Positions 18,301 through 26,358 are shown, counted from the stretch's first letter. The stretch is DNA of 50,851 nucleotides from Hymenobacteraceae bacterium (GCA_947459175.1 CANHCT010000002.1:1-50851), one strand, 5' to 3'. Notes: a model not told the origin generated them from the sequence alone. Numbers and translations: made by a program.

Positions 18301-18449
18301 TTTTTGAGCAAAAACCGGAAATGGATTTCGCCCTTGTCCTTGAACAGGCGGTTTGCATTGCGGATTTGTTTGAGGGTTTGGGCTGAAATGGTAAGGGTGG
18401 TGAGTTGAAAAAGGACAATGAAACCCACTAATTTTTTAAGATGCTGCAT
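15357..18449 (-). CDS. Secreted M14-family zinc carboxypeptidase with PKD and T9SS domains
   Basis: A 1030-residue exported metallopeptidase. Signal peptide 1-24. Residues about 125-405 are the M14 domain with the zinc ligands H184 and E187 (STMHGDETVG) and H293 (NFHSGAE), the DLNRNFPDP motif (251-259) and the catalytic Glu377 (TVELSD). Residues about 411-490 form a carboxypeptidase regulatory-like domain, 500-570 a PKD domain (WFWDFGDGQT, NPVHTYQNPG), and later parts contain Ig-like domains (PVSWYESATGG, CEGDSLLLTA). About 960-1030 is the T9SS sorting domain (RVWIFNSLGQL, LPAGMYWVRLEG). It should trim C-terminal residues of external proteins or peptides at the cell surface. The gene stands alone. 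Confidence 0.93.
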   Translation of the reverse strand: MQHLKKLVGFIVLFQLTTLTISAQTLKQIRNANRLFKDKGEIHFRFLLKKKEDQKSLTRVISIDHVHGDTAWAYASKKGLLKFYELGYSEFKLLPTSAEEYQKEEKKSKAKKGPRVQSSSFNTYPTYPEYEQIMQNFQNQFPNLCQLVNLGVLPSGRKILALKISDSISLRQNEPRFLYTSTMHGDETVGYPLMLKLIDTLLRGYGSDFRLTRLVNEMEIWINPLANPDGTYRGGNASVANATRFNINNVDLNRNFPDPQDGPHPDGEVYQPETKIFMHLADSLSFVMAANFHSGAEVANYPWDTWQRRPADENWWIQTSSRFVDSARAGAPSNYFSTIYGYPNFPGVTQGFEWYEVNGGRQDYMNWFKQCRELTVELSDVKILPASQIAAHWGYLRESLLGYMEAALQGIRGRITDICTGQPIRAKVFVQNVDKDSSHIFSDLPLGNYHRPILPGTYQLVFSAPGYQTITLSNISCNAIFPTFQNLAMQPLPPKPKFKFKKGSICSNQIQFQDVTGSGNVWFWDFGDGQTSVQKNPVHTYQNPGYYRVKLRVQNCAGADSLILDSAVAIVQPSPPLVSGDSSFCGARVHNLSALSPFPVSWYESATGGLPLDTAAVFQTPPLTAGKTYFAQTFSSLSLPRTGAKNNGIGTGGFFTANTYHYLIFNAYHPFVLKSVQVYANTAGNRTIQIRNAQGQVIAGRVVNIPQGSSRVLLDLPVLPGEGYQLGISGGASNNLFRNQNGASYPYAIDGLMEITGNSAGDPGFYYFFYDWEVTSRCESARIPVTAYVENAPAPSVSITAAAASVCEGDSLLLTASVQNALNPQISWLKGDTVLGSGSSFLFENVAGSYSVRAKLLSSDTCAVNNPALSAPFQISVLPRPDAPIITIEFPNGVTTATCAVPLIWFSYPDSVQLNTVPLAQIDVTDYLAVFGYSIGSNGCKSELSAPLICISIQKRTGTGAKVWFSEQHLNIRLKELAPGRVWIFNSLGQLATQFRTGAEESRLPVSHLPAGMYWVRLEGEARPFVIAKP

Positions 18450-18713
18450 AACAGGTTATTTCTGGAGAAAAATTCCCTTTTGAAAGGACAAAGATGAACT
18501 AAATTTACAAATTGGCCGGAAGTCATTTTCTGACGGCTTGACCTCTTTTTTTCTCCCTTCTGTTGGCCCTAGAAGTATCTGCCTCGATGCTTCATTGAAT
18601 ACCGGGACTGTGCAAATTTGCGAATCTATCCATTGCGGGGAAGCTTCTCCGAATTACTGTGTATCCGAATCATAGATTTGCCAAAGGCAGGAATAAAGAA
18701 AGGACTCACTTTT

Positions 18714-18812
18714 TTTCATTATGAAATGTAAAGCCTGGATTTCCTTAGTCGCATCCAAAGTCTAATAATTGGCATTATGGGCAAATGCAATGCCTCCTTT
18801 CATTTTACATTT
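18714..18812. repeat. Nested inverted repeats upstream of the carB promoter
   Basis: AAATGTAAA at 18724-18732 has its exact reverse complement TTTACATTT at 18804-18812. Inside lies GGCATT (18771-18776) with AATGCC (18789-18794). At the left edge TTTCAT-T-ATGAAA (18714-18726) is a palindrome, and TTTCAT recurs at 18798-18803. The right 9-bp arm ends at the first T of the carB -33 element. This could be an operator for pyrimidine or arginine control of carB, or a chance result of AT-rich sequence. Confidence 0.35.
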
Positions 18813-18841
18813 TGCCTGAGCTGCCAATTCCCTTAGTTTCG
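18812..18841 (+). promoter_or_regulatory. Putative promoter of carB (TTG-N19-TAGTTTCG)
   Basis: TTG at 18812-18814, 19 bases, then TAGTTTCG at 18834-18841, one mismatch from the Bacteroidota -7 box TAnnTTTG. The carB ATG at 18867 would have a leader of about 20 bases. Confidence 0.45.
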
Positions 18842-18866
18842 CAGCCGGTTCCTTCCTCTTTTCTCC

Positions 18867-21683
18867 ATGCCAAAAGATACTTCCATCCGCAAGGTCCTCA
18901 TCATCGGGTCCGGCCCCATTGTCATTGGTCAGGCCTGCGAATTCGATTATTCCGGCTCACAGGCGGCCCGCTCGCTGAAGGAAGAAGGGATAGAGGTGGT
19001 GCTGATTAACAGCAACCCGGCAACGGTGATGACCGACCCGGTTACGGCTGACCATGTGTACCTTAAACCCCTGGAAAAGAAGTATGTAGAGGAGATTCTG
19101 AAAGAGCACACCATCGACGCGGTACTGCCCACCATGGGTGGACAAACGGCGCTGAATCTGGCCATAGAATGCGAAAATGCCGGGATTTGGAAGAAATATG
19201 GAGTCAGGATGATCGGGGTGGACATTGATGCAATAGAAACTACGGAAGACCGGGAGCTTTTCCGCAAAAAAATGCTGGAGCTGAATGTGGGCGTTTGCAA
19301 AGGCTCAACCGCCCGCTCGTTTCTGGAGGGAAAAGAAATTGCCCAGCGCATTGGCTTTCCGCTTGTACTCCGGCCCTCCTTTACCCTAGGCGGAACGGGA
19401 GGCGGTTTTGTAGAATCGGCCGATCAGTTTGAAGCCAAACTGCAATATGCCCTGCATGCTTCGCCCATTCATGAAGTACTGGTGGAGCAAAGCATTATGG
19501 GATGGAAAGAATATGAACTGGAGCTTCTTCGGGATAAAGACGGCAATGTGGTCATCATTTGCTCTATTGAAAACTTCGACCCTATGGGCATCCATACAGG
19601 AGACAGCATAACGGTAGCACCGGCCATGACCCTGCCCGATACCGTTTACCAGCACATGCGGGACCTGGCCATCAAAATGATGAACGGCATCGGAAATTTT
19701 GCCGGAGGCTGCAATGTACAGTTTGCCGTAAATCCTGAAAATCAGGAAGAAATCATCGGAATTGAAATCAATCCCCGGGTATCCCGGTCTTCGGCTTTGG
19801 CTTCGAAAGCCACAGGATATCCGATTGCCAAAATAGCAGCCAAGCTGGCCATAGGCTACCGGTTGGATGAACTGAAAAACCAAATTACCAAAACTACTTC
19901 CGCCTTTTTTGAACCCGCTCTGGATTATGTGATTGTAAAAATCCCCCGCTGGAATTTTGATAAATTCAAAGGAGCAAACCGGGAATTGGGCCTTCAAATG
20001 AAAGCAGTGGGAGAAGTAATGGGCATTGGGGCCAACTTTCAGGAAGCCCTTCAAAAAGCCTGTCAGTCGCTGGAAATCAAGCGAAACGGACTCGGGGCCG
20101 ATGGCAGGGAATTGCGGGACCAAAAGCAAATTCTCGAAAGTCTGGAAAAGCCCAGCTGGAACCGCCTTTTTCATGTGTATGATGCTTTTAAACTGGGCAT
20201 TCCCCTGCGCACCATCCAAAAGCTCACCCGGATAGACAAGTGGTTTCTGTACCAGATCGAAGAGCTGATTCATCTGGAAAAGGAAATTGAAAAACACAGC
20301 CTTCAAAGTATAGACCGGATACTGCTGCTGGAAGCCAAGAAAAAAGGATATGCCGACCGGCAAATTGCTCACCTGCTGCGGTGTCTGGAATCGGAGGTAT
20401 TCAATAAAAGGCAGGAACTCGGAATACAGCGCACCTACAAAATGGTAGACAGCTGTGCTGCGGAATTTGAAGCCCAAACCCCGTATTTCTATTCCACCTT
20501 CGGAGATGAAAACGAATCGGTGGTTTCAGAAAAACCAAAAGTGCTCATTTTGGGTTCCGGACCCAACCGAATCGGCCAAGGCATCGAATTCGATTATTCC
20601 TGTGTTCATGGCGTATTGGCCGCAAAAGAGGCCGGCTATGAAACCATCATGATCAATTGCAATCCCGAAACGGTGAGTACAGACCCCGACATTTCGGACA
20701 AGCTTTACTTCGAGCCTGTATTCTGGGAGCACATTTATGACATCATCCGGCTGGAAAAACCCATCGGGGTAATTGTGCAGCTCGGTGGCCAAACTGCCTT
20801 GAAACTGGCTGAAAAACTGAACCGCTACGGCATCCCTATTCTGGGCACAGAATACCATGCCCTGGATTTGGCTGAAGACCGCGGCAGCTTTTCCACCTTG
20901 TTGAAAAATCTGGGCATTCCCTATCCCAAATTCGGAGCGGTGCAGGATGCAGATGCTGCACTTGAACTTTCAAGGAGTCTGGGTTTTCCGCTGCTGGTAA
21001 GACCTTCCTATGTTCTGGGCGGACAATCGATGAAGATTGTCATCAACGAAGAAGAACTGGAAACCCATGTGGTTAAAATTCTGGCTGATATGCCCGAAAA
21101 CAACATTCTGGTTGATCATTTTCTGGAAAATGCGATTGAAGCAGAGGCAGATGCCATTTGCGATGGCGAGGATGTGTACATCATCGGGGTAATGGAACAC
21201 ATAGAACCGGCCGGCATCCATTCGGGAGACTCGTACGCTGTTCTTCCACCTTTCGACCTGAGCGAAAAAGTAATTGAGCAAATAGAAGCCTACACTAAAA
21301 AGATAGCCATCGCCCTGAAAACAAAGGGACTGATCAACATCCAGTTTGCCATAAAAGACGAGATGGTATATGTGATAGAGGCCAATCCAAGGGCCAGCCG
21401 GACCGTACCATTTATTTGCAAAGCCTACCGGGAACCGTATGTAAACTATGCCACCAAGGTAATGCTGGGCAAAAAGAAGGTAAAAGACTTCCATTTCAAC
21501 CCAAGAAAAAAGGGGTTTGCGATCAAGGTACCTGTTTTTTCATTCTCGAAATTTCCAGATGTGAACAAAGAACTGGGACCTGAAATGAAATCCACAGGCG
21601 AGGCCATTTATTTTATAGATGATTTGTACGATGACTATTTCCGCAAAGTGTATGCGGAGCGGAATTTGTATTTAAGTCGCTGA
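18867..21683 (+). CDS. carB: Carbamoyl-phosphate synthase large subunit, short form without MGS domain
   Basis: CarB makes carbamoyl phosphate from bicarbonate, ammonia (from CarA) and two ATP, feeding pyrimidine and arginine synthesis. Both tandem halves are complete: the first begins KVLIIGSGPIVIGQACEFDYS (about residue 9) and the second KVLILGSGPNRIGQGIEFDYS (about 559), each with an ATP-grasp domain (LRPSFTLGGTGGG; VRPSYVLGGQSMK) and metal site (EINPRVSRSSALASKATG; EANPRASRTVPF). The chain stops at 938 residues right after the second synthetase unit, so the C-terminal MGS-like allosteric domain (about 135 residues in the 1073-residue E. coli enzyme) is missing. Short forms of this size occur in other Bacteroidota. 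No carA lies in the window. Confidence 0.96.
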   Translation: MPKDTSIRKVLIIGSGPIVIGQACEFDYSGSQAARSLKEEGIEVVLINSNPATVMTDPVTADHVYLKPLEKKYVEEILKEHTIDAVLPTMGGQTALNLAIECENAGIWKKYGVRMIGVDIDAIETTEDRELFRKKMLELNVGVCKGSTARSFLEGKEIAQRIGFPLVLRPSFTLGGTGGGFVESADQFEAKLQYALHASPIHEVLVEQSIMGWKEYELELLRDKDGNVVIICSIENFDPMGIHTGDSITVAPAMTLPDTVYQHMRDLAIKMMNGIGNFAGGCNVQFAVNPENQEEIIGIEINPRVSRSSALASKATGYPIAKIAAKLAIGYRLDELKNQITKTTSAFFEPALDYVIVKIPRWNFDKFKGANRELGLQMKAVGEVMGIGANFQEALQKACQSLEIKRNGLGADGRELRDQKQILESLEKPSWNRLFHVYDAFKLGIPLRTIQKLTRIDKWFLYQIEELIHLEKEIEKHSLQSIDRILLLEAKKKGYADRQIAHLLRCLESEVFNKRQELGIQRTYKMVDSCAAEFEAQTPYFYSTFGDENESVVSEKPKVLILGSGPNRIGQGIEFDYSCVHGVLAAKEAGYETIMINCNPETVSTDPDISDKLYFEPVFWEHIYDIIRLEKPIGVIVQLGGQTALKLAEKLNRYGIPILGTEYHALDLAEDRGSFSTLLKNLGIPYPKFGAVQDADAALELSRSLGFPLLVRPSYVLGGQSMKIVINEEELETHVVKILADMPENNILVDHFLENAIEAEADAICDGEDVYIIGVMEHIEPAGIHSGDSYAVLPPFDLSEKVIEQIEAYTKKIAIALKTKGLINIQFAIKDEMVYVIEANPRASRTVPFICKAYREPYVNYATKVMLGKKKVKDFHFNPRKKGFAIKVPVFSFSKFPDVNKELGPEMKSTGEAIYFIDDLYDDYFRKVYAERNLYLSR

Positions 21684-21848
21684 TTCGGGCGGGAAAGGTT
21701 CTTTTTTTCGGGTTAAAAACCCATTACGGATCAAAAGTCCTTAACATGGCCCGTATTACTGAAGATGCACATTCATGCTTCCTGAATGCGCTAGGAAAAG
21801 GTGACCAAAGAATAATTTGTGTCAACCAACAGATTGTTTTACAATGAA

Positions 21849-22745
21849 CTACCCCAGCCCGAACCCATTTTTGCGGATCAGGCTGTATTCTTCCTCCTCT
21901 GCGCCCAAACTTGCAAAAAAGGCATGAACCCCGGGTAAGCTGCTGCCCTCAAAATCAAACAGATTCGGGCTTGAAGCATGCCCGGTAAAAAAATCATGAA
22001 AAAACCGGGTTAAGGCTTCCCCGGAAAAACCTTTGCTTGTATTGGTAGAAAAGAGGTAGTGAAAACGCTTGTTCCAAAACACCAGCAAAACAAGGGTAAG
22101 GCATTCTTTACCATCCAGAACACCGTAGCGAAAAAGATGTTGCTGAAAATACGGATGATGAGAAAGGCTTAACAATAACTCCGTTTCTTTTCTGTCTGGT
22201 CGCCAGCCCGGACCGCTTTTTTGTTTTAAAATCTGATTCAGAAAAGTTGAAAAGGACTGATCGTCCAATTCTATGGTTTTGAGGCCTTCAGACTTCTTTA
22301 AGGCTTGCTTTCGTCCTGATTTCCAGTTGTGTATAATCTCTTCTCCCCTTGGTTGCAAAGACACAAACTGATTGATTTTTTTCTCAACGATCAGGTTCCC
22401 GAGGTTTTCCAAATTGGGGTTTCCTTCCAATGGCCAGCTGATGGTCCATGCTTTTTCCTTTAAAAACTGAAGCCACAGGGGATAAAACTCCGCAGTATCA
22501 CAATTCCTTTCAACCGAAAAAGGTCTGTATTTCTGGCAATACGGAACTTGAAACAACCGCCATTTGCCAAGCCATTTCTGGCCGGTAAATGGGAAATATA
22601 CGGTTCCGGACCGGGATCTGAATTCAGCATACCAGGAAGTCCGGGGTGCCACAGTCAGCAAAAATTCCGGATGCTGATATATGGGCTGAGAAAGCCAGAA
22701 ATCCTCCGGCACCATCTTCAGCATTTGCACCGCAGGCCAAATCAT
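21849..22745 (-). CDS. GNAT/FemAB-like acyltransferase of unknown substrate
   Basis: A 298-residue soluble protein. Its C-terminal third has LFSTNTSKGFSGEALTRFF and then LFDFEGSSLPGVHAFFASLG; the FDFEGS..PGV..F..SLGA pattern with a preceding acceptor-site region is typical of FemAB/GNAT-fold (BioF2-like) acyltransferases of Bacteroidota, which move an acyl or aminoacyl group to a small molecule, glycan or peptide. The start at ATG 22745-22743 (MIWPAVQMLKM) is used because the frame upstream overlaps the preceding regulator gene. It follows the ArsR-type gene by 11 bases, suggesting one transcript. The target is unknown. Confidence 0.6.
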   Translation of the reverse strand: MIWPAVQMLKMVPEDFWLSQPIYQHPEFLLTVAPRTSWYAEFRSRSGTVYFPFTGQKWLGKWRLFQVPYCQKYRPFSVERNCDTAEFYPLWLQFLKEKAWTISWPLEGNPNLENLGNLIVEKKINQFVSLQPRGEEIIHNWKSGRKQALKKSEGLKTIELDDQSFSTFLNQILKQKSGPGWRPDRKETELLLSLSHHPYFQQHLFRYGVLDGKECLTLVLLVFWNKRFHYLFSTNTSKGFSGEALTRFFHDFFTGHASSPNLFDFEGSSLPGVHAFFASLGAEEEEYSLIRKNGFGLG

Positions 22746-22756
22746 GAGGTCAGAAG

Positions 22757-23182
22757 TCAAGATTGCAGGGGCTTGTATTGCTTCAGGGATATTTTGTTGA
22801 TGCTCAGCTCTCTGTTGGAAGAAAGGACTTCGCAAACGGATTTGTCTTTCTGAATCTGAGCCTCTTTTTCAATGTAGGAAAGCAGGCCGCTCAGGAATTC
22901 CAGGGCTTCGTCCTTTATCTTGTACAGAACCCAATGGTCCACCCTTCGGCTTTGAATGAGGCTGGCGTTTTTGAGCACGCCCATCTGCCGGGCCACTTTG
23001 GTTTGGGTAAAATCCAGAATCAACTCCAGGTCGGTGATGGACAATTCCCCGAAATGGAACAAAATGTGCAAAATGCGAAGCCGGGTTTCATCGCCCAAAG
23101 CCTTGAATGCCTGCACCCCAAAAGGTAGCGAAAAGCTCTTTAATATGAGGGCGGGGGATTTCTCAACATTGCCTGCGGCCAT
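22757..23182 (-). CDS. ArsR-family winged-helix transcriptional regulator
   Basis: A 141-residue DNA-binding protein. Residues about 22-100 form the ArsR winged helix: FKALGDETRLRILHIL at the start, the recognition helix TQTKVARQMGVLKNASLI and the wing QSRRVDHWVLYKI. No metal-binding CxC motif is seen in the usual helix, so the inducer is not clear. The frame stays open to 23320 but the ATG at 23182-23180 gives the normal family length and start. It is transcribed just ahead of the acyltransferase-like gene and may regulate it or itself. Confidence 0.85.
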   Translation of the reverse strand: MAAGNVEKSPALILKSFSLPFGVQAFKALGDETRLRILHILFHFGELSITDLELILDFTQTKVARQMGVLKNASLIQSRRVDHWVLYKIKDEALEFLSGLLSYIEKEAQIQKDKSVCEVLSSNRELSINKISLKQYKPLQS

Positions 23183-23321
23183 TTGCTTTGGTTTTGATTT
23201 GCAAATAAAACAAAGCCGGGGGATGAATTGGCCCGTATCCAAAAATCGGCCGAGAATTTTGAATGGTGCTGTGGCGGCCCGCATGGATAGAATCGCAGCA
23301 ATCCGAAACTTTTCAACCAAT

Positions 23322-23349
23322 AAAAATGCCCTTTCAGGTTTGGAAAGGG
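23322..23349 (-). terminator. Rho-independent terminator after the cyclophilin gene
   Basis: On the minus strand CCCTTTC (23349-23343), a seven-base loop and GAAAGGG (23335-23329) form a perfect 7-bp stem followed by CATTTTTA. It lies about 30 bases past the peptidylprolyl isomerase stop codon, in the right direction for that gene. Confidence 0.65.
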
Positions 23350-23380
23350 AATTTTAGGAAGTGTTATATCTATTTGAAAA

Positions 23381-23818
23381 TCAGGACTCCAGGATGGTGA
23401 TTTTCTCGATTTTATCACCGGCCCGGATGGCATCTATTACCTCAAGGCCCTCCACAACTTTACCGAAACAAGTGTGGTTGCGGTCGAGATGGGCAGTGTT
23501 TTTCCGGCTGTGGCAAATAAAAAACTGAGAACCGCCTGTATTTCTTCCTGCATGGGCCATGGAGAGTACGCCGCGGTCATGAAACTGAAGTTTACCATCG
23601 AGTTCGCACTGGATTTTGTAGCCGGGTCCTCCCGTGCCGTTGCCAATCGGGCAGCCCCCCTGGATTACAAAATCAGGGATAACCCTGTGAAAGGTCAGTC
23701 CGTCATAAAATCCTGATTTGGAAAGTTTTACAAAATTCTCAACGGTCTTTGGGGCATCTTCATCATAGAATTCCACTTTCATGGTGCCCCTGGCGGTTAC
23801 GATTTCTCCTTTTGTCAT
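23381..23818 (-). CDS. Cyclophilin-type peptidylprolyl isomerase
   Basis: A 145-residue, single-domain cyclophilin without a signal peptide, so it acts in the cytosol. It catalyses cis-trans turning of peptide bonds before proline. The catalytic arginine motif [13 protein letters not shown] (about residues 43-55), the GTGGPGY loop, [16 protein letters not shown], and the [15 protein letters not shown] segment are all present. The usual tryptophan/histidine site for cyclosporin is [10 protein letters not shown]. The gene is monocistronic with its own terminator at 23322-23349. Confidence 0.95.
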   Translation of the reverse strand: MTKGEIVTARGTMKVEFYDEDAPKTVENFVKLSKSGFYDGLTFHRVIPDFVIQGGCPIGNGTGGPGYKIQCELDGKLQFHDRGVLSMAHAGRNTGGSQFFICHSRKNTAHLDRNHTCFGKVVEGLEVIDAIRAGDKIEKITILES

Positions 23819-23903
23819 GTTGATTTCTTTTCAATCGGGCCGCAATATGGGCAATGCAGTTCAAATTTGATTTGGGCCCATGCCAAAAGTTGAGAAAGCC
23901 GGA

Positions 23904-23948
23904 TTTCTTTCTGCTTTTGCGGGCAGGTTGCCTGCCTATCGAAAGAAA
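23904..23948. repeat. Long hairpin (8-bp outer, 6-bp inner stem) ahead of the bicarbonate transporter gene
   Basis: TTTCTTTC (23904-23911) pairs exactly with GAAAGAAA (23941-23948), and inside it GGCAGG (23922-23927), a TTG loop and CCTGCC (23931-23936) form a second perfect stem. Ten unpaired bases lie on the left side and four on the right. No T-run follows on either strand, so it is not a normal terminator. It is about 82 bases before the transporter start and 85 bases before the divergent cyclophilin start. Confidence 0.45.
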
Positions 23949-24030
23949 ATTCGCAAACCCTGTTCAAAATAATGAAGCCCTAATTTAGAGCCCGGAAAAA
24001 TTGTCTTATATCGCTTCGCATTTCAGATTT

Positions 24031-24999
24031 ATGGATTTCCAGATTCTCATATCCAACATTACCAACCCTACGCTGCTGTTTTTTTTACTTGGAATTCTGG
24101 CAGCGGTTATCCGAAGCGACCTTCAGATTCCCACATCCACCAGTAAATTTATTTCCCTTTATCTGCTGTTTTCCATTGGCTTCAAAGGTGGTCAGGAACT
24201 GGCCCATGGAGGCTTCAGTGCCGAAATCGGAAATTCACTGCTGTTTGGACTGGCTCTTTCGTCCCTCATTCCGGTATATTCATTTTTTATTGTGCGTCAA
24301 AAACTATCGGTAAGCGATTCGGGTGCTGTGGCAGCCTCGCTGGGTTCCGTAAGTGCTGTCACCTTTGTGTCTGCTGCGGCTTTTCTGGAGGCACAAAACA
24401 TACGGTTTGGCGCGCATATGGTGGCCGTAATGGCCCTGATGGAATCTCCGGCCATTATTGTTGGGGTTGTTTTGATGATGAAATTCCGGGAAAAAGAAGG
24501 CGGTGAAAGGGTGAAAATGAAATCCGTTTTTCACCATGCCCTGACCAATGGAAGCGTGGTGATTATTTTGGGTAGTCTGCTGATCGGGATGATTGCCGAT
24601 TCGAAACAGGCCGAAGGCATAAAGCCCTTTACAGCAGATATTTTCAAGGGATTTCTGGCCATTTTTCTATTGGAAATGGGCATGGTGACAGCCCGAAGAT
24701 TTGCTGCTTTCAGAAAATACGGGGCTTTCATCAGCATTTGTGCTTTGGCCATACCCGCTTTCAACGGATGCCTAACGGCATATCTCAGTGGGTTTATAAG
24801 CCAGGAAACTGGCAATCGTTTCATATTTGCCATTCTGGCCGCAAGCGCCAGTTACATTGCCGTACCTGCTGCCATGCGTTTGGCTGCCCCCAAAGCCGAC
24901 CCCGGCTTGTATATTCCTATGGCGCTGGGAGTTACCTTTCCTTTTAATATCACCCTGGGCATGCCCTTGTATATGGCCGTTATTGAAGCAAGTTCCTGA
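24031..24999 (+). CDS. SbtA-like sodium-dependent bicarbonate transporter
   Basis: A 322-residue inner membrane protein with about ten hydrophobic helices in two inverted halves, as in the SbtA family (Na+/bicarbonate symporters first known in cyanobacteria). NPTLLFFLLGILAA at the start, YLLFSIGFKGGQEL, GSVSAVTFVSAAAFL and the late SASYIAVPAAMRLAAP are typical of the family. In non-phototrophs it may supply bicarbonate to carboxylases. No PII-like SbtB gene is next to it. The ATG at 24031 (MDFQILISN) is chosen; an upstream TTG at 24001 is possible but adds a segment not typical of the family. Confidence 0.88.
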   Translation: MDFQILISNITNPTLLFFLLGILAAVIRSDLQIPTSTSKFISLYLLFSIGFKGGQELAHGGFSAEIGNSLLFGLALSSLIPVYSFFIVRQKLSVSDSGAVAASLGSVSAVTFVSAAAFLEAQNIRFGAHMVAVMALMESPAIIVGVVLMMKFREKEGGERVKMKSVFHHALTNGSVVIILGSLLIGMIADSKQAEGIKPFTADIFKGFLAIFLLEMGMVTARRFAAFRKYGAFISICALAIPAFNGCLTAYLSGFISQETGNRFIFAILAASASYIAVPAAMRLAAPKADPGLYIPMALGVTFPFNITLGMPLYMAVIEASS

Positions 25000-25315
25000 A
25001 AGCAGATCCCAAATTCCATCCTCCGGCTGCATTTTAAAGTCAGTTTAAGAATCCAATCCCAGATTTGGGAGAATTATCCATCTGCTGAAAAATATTTTTT
25101 CCGCTCGGATATTCATTTGAAAATTCAAGTTGACCGATAATGATTTTTCATCCGGGAAATCAGAAAGGCTTCCTTCTGGTACATCTTTTAATAGCATTCA
25201 TATTCAGATGGTTGGAATTCCGTTTTGCGTGAAAAAATGATTAACCCAAATCACAGTTTGGGCCGACATTCAAAATAAGGAAGCAGATAAAGGGCCGCTG
25301 TTTTAGTTTTGCCCC
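25000..25315. other. 316-base intergenic region upstream of hemE
   Basis: No gene is seen. CCCAAAT or its complement occurs four times: CCCAAAT 25008-25014, ATTTGGG 25063-25069, CCCAAA 25245-25250 and TTTGGG 25257-25262. The last pair forms CCCAAA-N6-TTTGGG, about 42-59 bases ahead of the hemE -7 box, and the second site sits in TCCCA-GATT-TGGGA (25057-25070). They may be regulator half-sites. Confidence 0.4.
25304..25311 (+). promoter_or_regulatory. Putative -7 box of hemE (TAGTTTTG)
   Basis: TAGTTTTG matches the Bacteroidota -7 consensus exactly and lies only four bases ahead of the hemE ATG (25316). If used, the transcript would start at or next to the ATG and be leaderless. No TTG is found at 17-23 bases upstream. 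Confidence 0.4.
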
Positions 25316-26356
25316 ATGAATTTGAAAAACGACCTGCTTCTGCGGGCTGCAAGGGGAGAAAAAGTGGAAAGAATTCCGGTTTGGCTGATGCGGCAGGCCG
25401 GGAGAATATTACCCGAGTACAGGGCAGTAAGGGCTTCTCTTTCAGGATTTAAAGAACTGGTGGAAACACCGGAAAGGGCTGCTGAGGTTACCATTCAACC
25501 GGTGGATATCCTCGGCGTGGATGCGGCCATCATTTTTTCAGATATCCTGGTGGTGGCCGAGGGAATGGGCCTAACCTATGAGATGGAAGAGAAAAAAGGA
25601 CCTTATTTCCCAAAAACCATTGAAAGCCTTCAGGACATAGAAAAACTGAGGACGGGAAAGGCAGATACCGATTTTGCCTACACGATTGAGGCCATCCGGA
25701 TTACCAAAAAAGCCCTGAATGGCCGGGTGCCGCTGATTGGCTTTGCCGGAGCACCGTTTACCCTTCTTTGTTACATGGTGGAAGGCGGGGGGTCCAAAAC
25801 CTTCAGCAAATCCAAAAAATTGCTTTTCACCCAACCTGAAGCCGCACATCAATTGCTTCAGAAAATCACAGATTCCACCATCGACTACCTGAAAGGTCAG
25901 GTGGCGGCAGGTGCAGATTTGATACAGGTATTTGATTCCTGGGCCGGAATTTTATCGCCGCAGGCTTATGAAATCTTTGCCGTACCTTATCTGAAACAGA
26001 TTGCGGAATCGATTGAAAATGTGCCGGTTACTTTGTTTTCCAAAGGCGCTTTTTTTGCCAGAAAAAGTCTGGCTCAGATCCCGAATTGCCAGACCATCGG
26101 ATTGGATTGGAATATGGATCCTGCTGAAAGCCGGGCCATCATCGGACCCTCCAAAACCCTGCAGGGCAATCTTGACCCATGTGTGCTGTATGGCAGCGAA
26201 AAGTTTATTGAACAGGAAACGCATTCGATGATCAGGGCATTCGGAGGGCAGCGCTACATTGCCAATCTTGGCCATGGGGTTTATCCCGATACAGACCCGC
26301 AGAAGGTAAAGCGGTTTGTGGAAACCGTTCAGGCTTTTGATATTTCTACCCTTTGA
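25316..26356 (+). CDS. hemE: Uroporphyrinogen decarboxylase
   Basis: HemE removes four carboxyl groups from uroporphyrinogen III to give coproporphyrinogen III in haem synthesis (cytosol). The 346-residue chain holds both family signatures: [16 protein letters not shown] near residue 22 and [20 protein letters not shown] near 140. The substrate-binding Asp of [13 protein letters not shown] and the C-terminal [15 protein letters not shown] are also present. The ATG at 25316 gives the normal N-terminus ([17 protein letters not shown]). Its stop overlaps the region of the ribF start, so hemE and ribF are one unit. Confidence 0.97.
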   Translation: MNLKNDLLLRAARGEKVERIPVWLMRQAGRILPEYRAVRASLSGFKELVETPERAAEVTIQPVDILGVDAAIIFSDILVVAEGMGLTYEMEEKKGPYFPKTIESLQDIEKLRTGKADTDFAYTIEAIRITKKALNGRVPLIGFAGAPFTLLCYMVEGGGSKTFSKSKKLLFTQPEAAHQLLQKITDSTIDYLKGQVAAGADLIQVFDSWAGILSPQAYEIFAVPYLKQIAESIENVPVTLFSKGAFFARKSLAQIPNCQTIGLDWNMDPAESRAIIGPSKTLQGNLDPCVLYGSEKFIEQETHSMIRAFGGQRYIANLGHGVYPDTDPQKVKRFVETVQAFDISTL

Positions 26357-26358
26357 AA

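Larger units (their letters stand above)
18450..18866. other. 417-base intergenic region between the carboxypeptidase gene and carB
   Basis: No gene is seen here on either strand. The right half holds the carB promoter (18812-18841) and a set of inverted repeats described separately (18714-18812). The left half must hold the promoter of the divergent carboxypeptidase gene; I see only the imperfect box TAAATTTA (minus strand, near 18507), so I do not call it. Confidence 0.5.

Noticed and set aside
19386-20477. A long open frame (363 codons) on the minus strand inside carB
   Set aside because: It is fully antisense to an intact, well-conserved carB, has no family signature or start context, and arises from codon bias.
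21708-21721. GGGTT-AAA-AACCC hairpin after carB
   Set aside because: The stem is five base pairs and no T-run follows on the plus strand; too weak for a terminator call.
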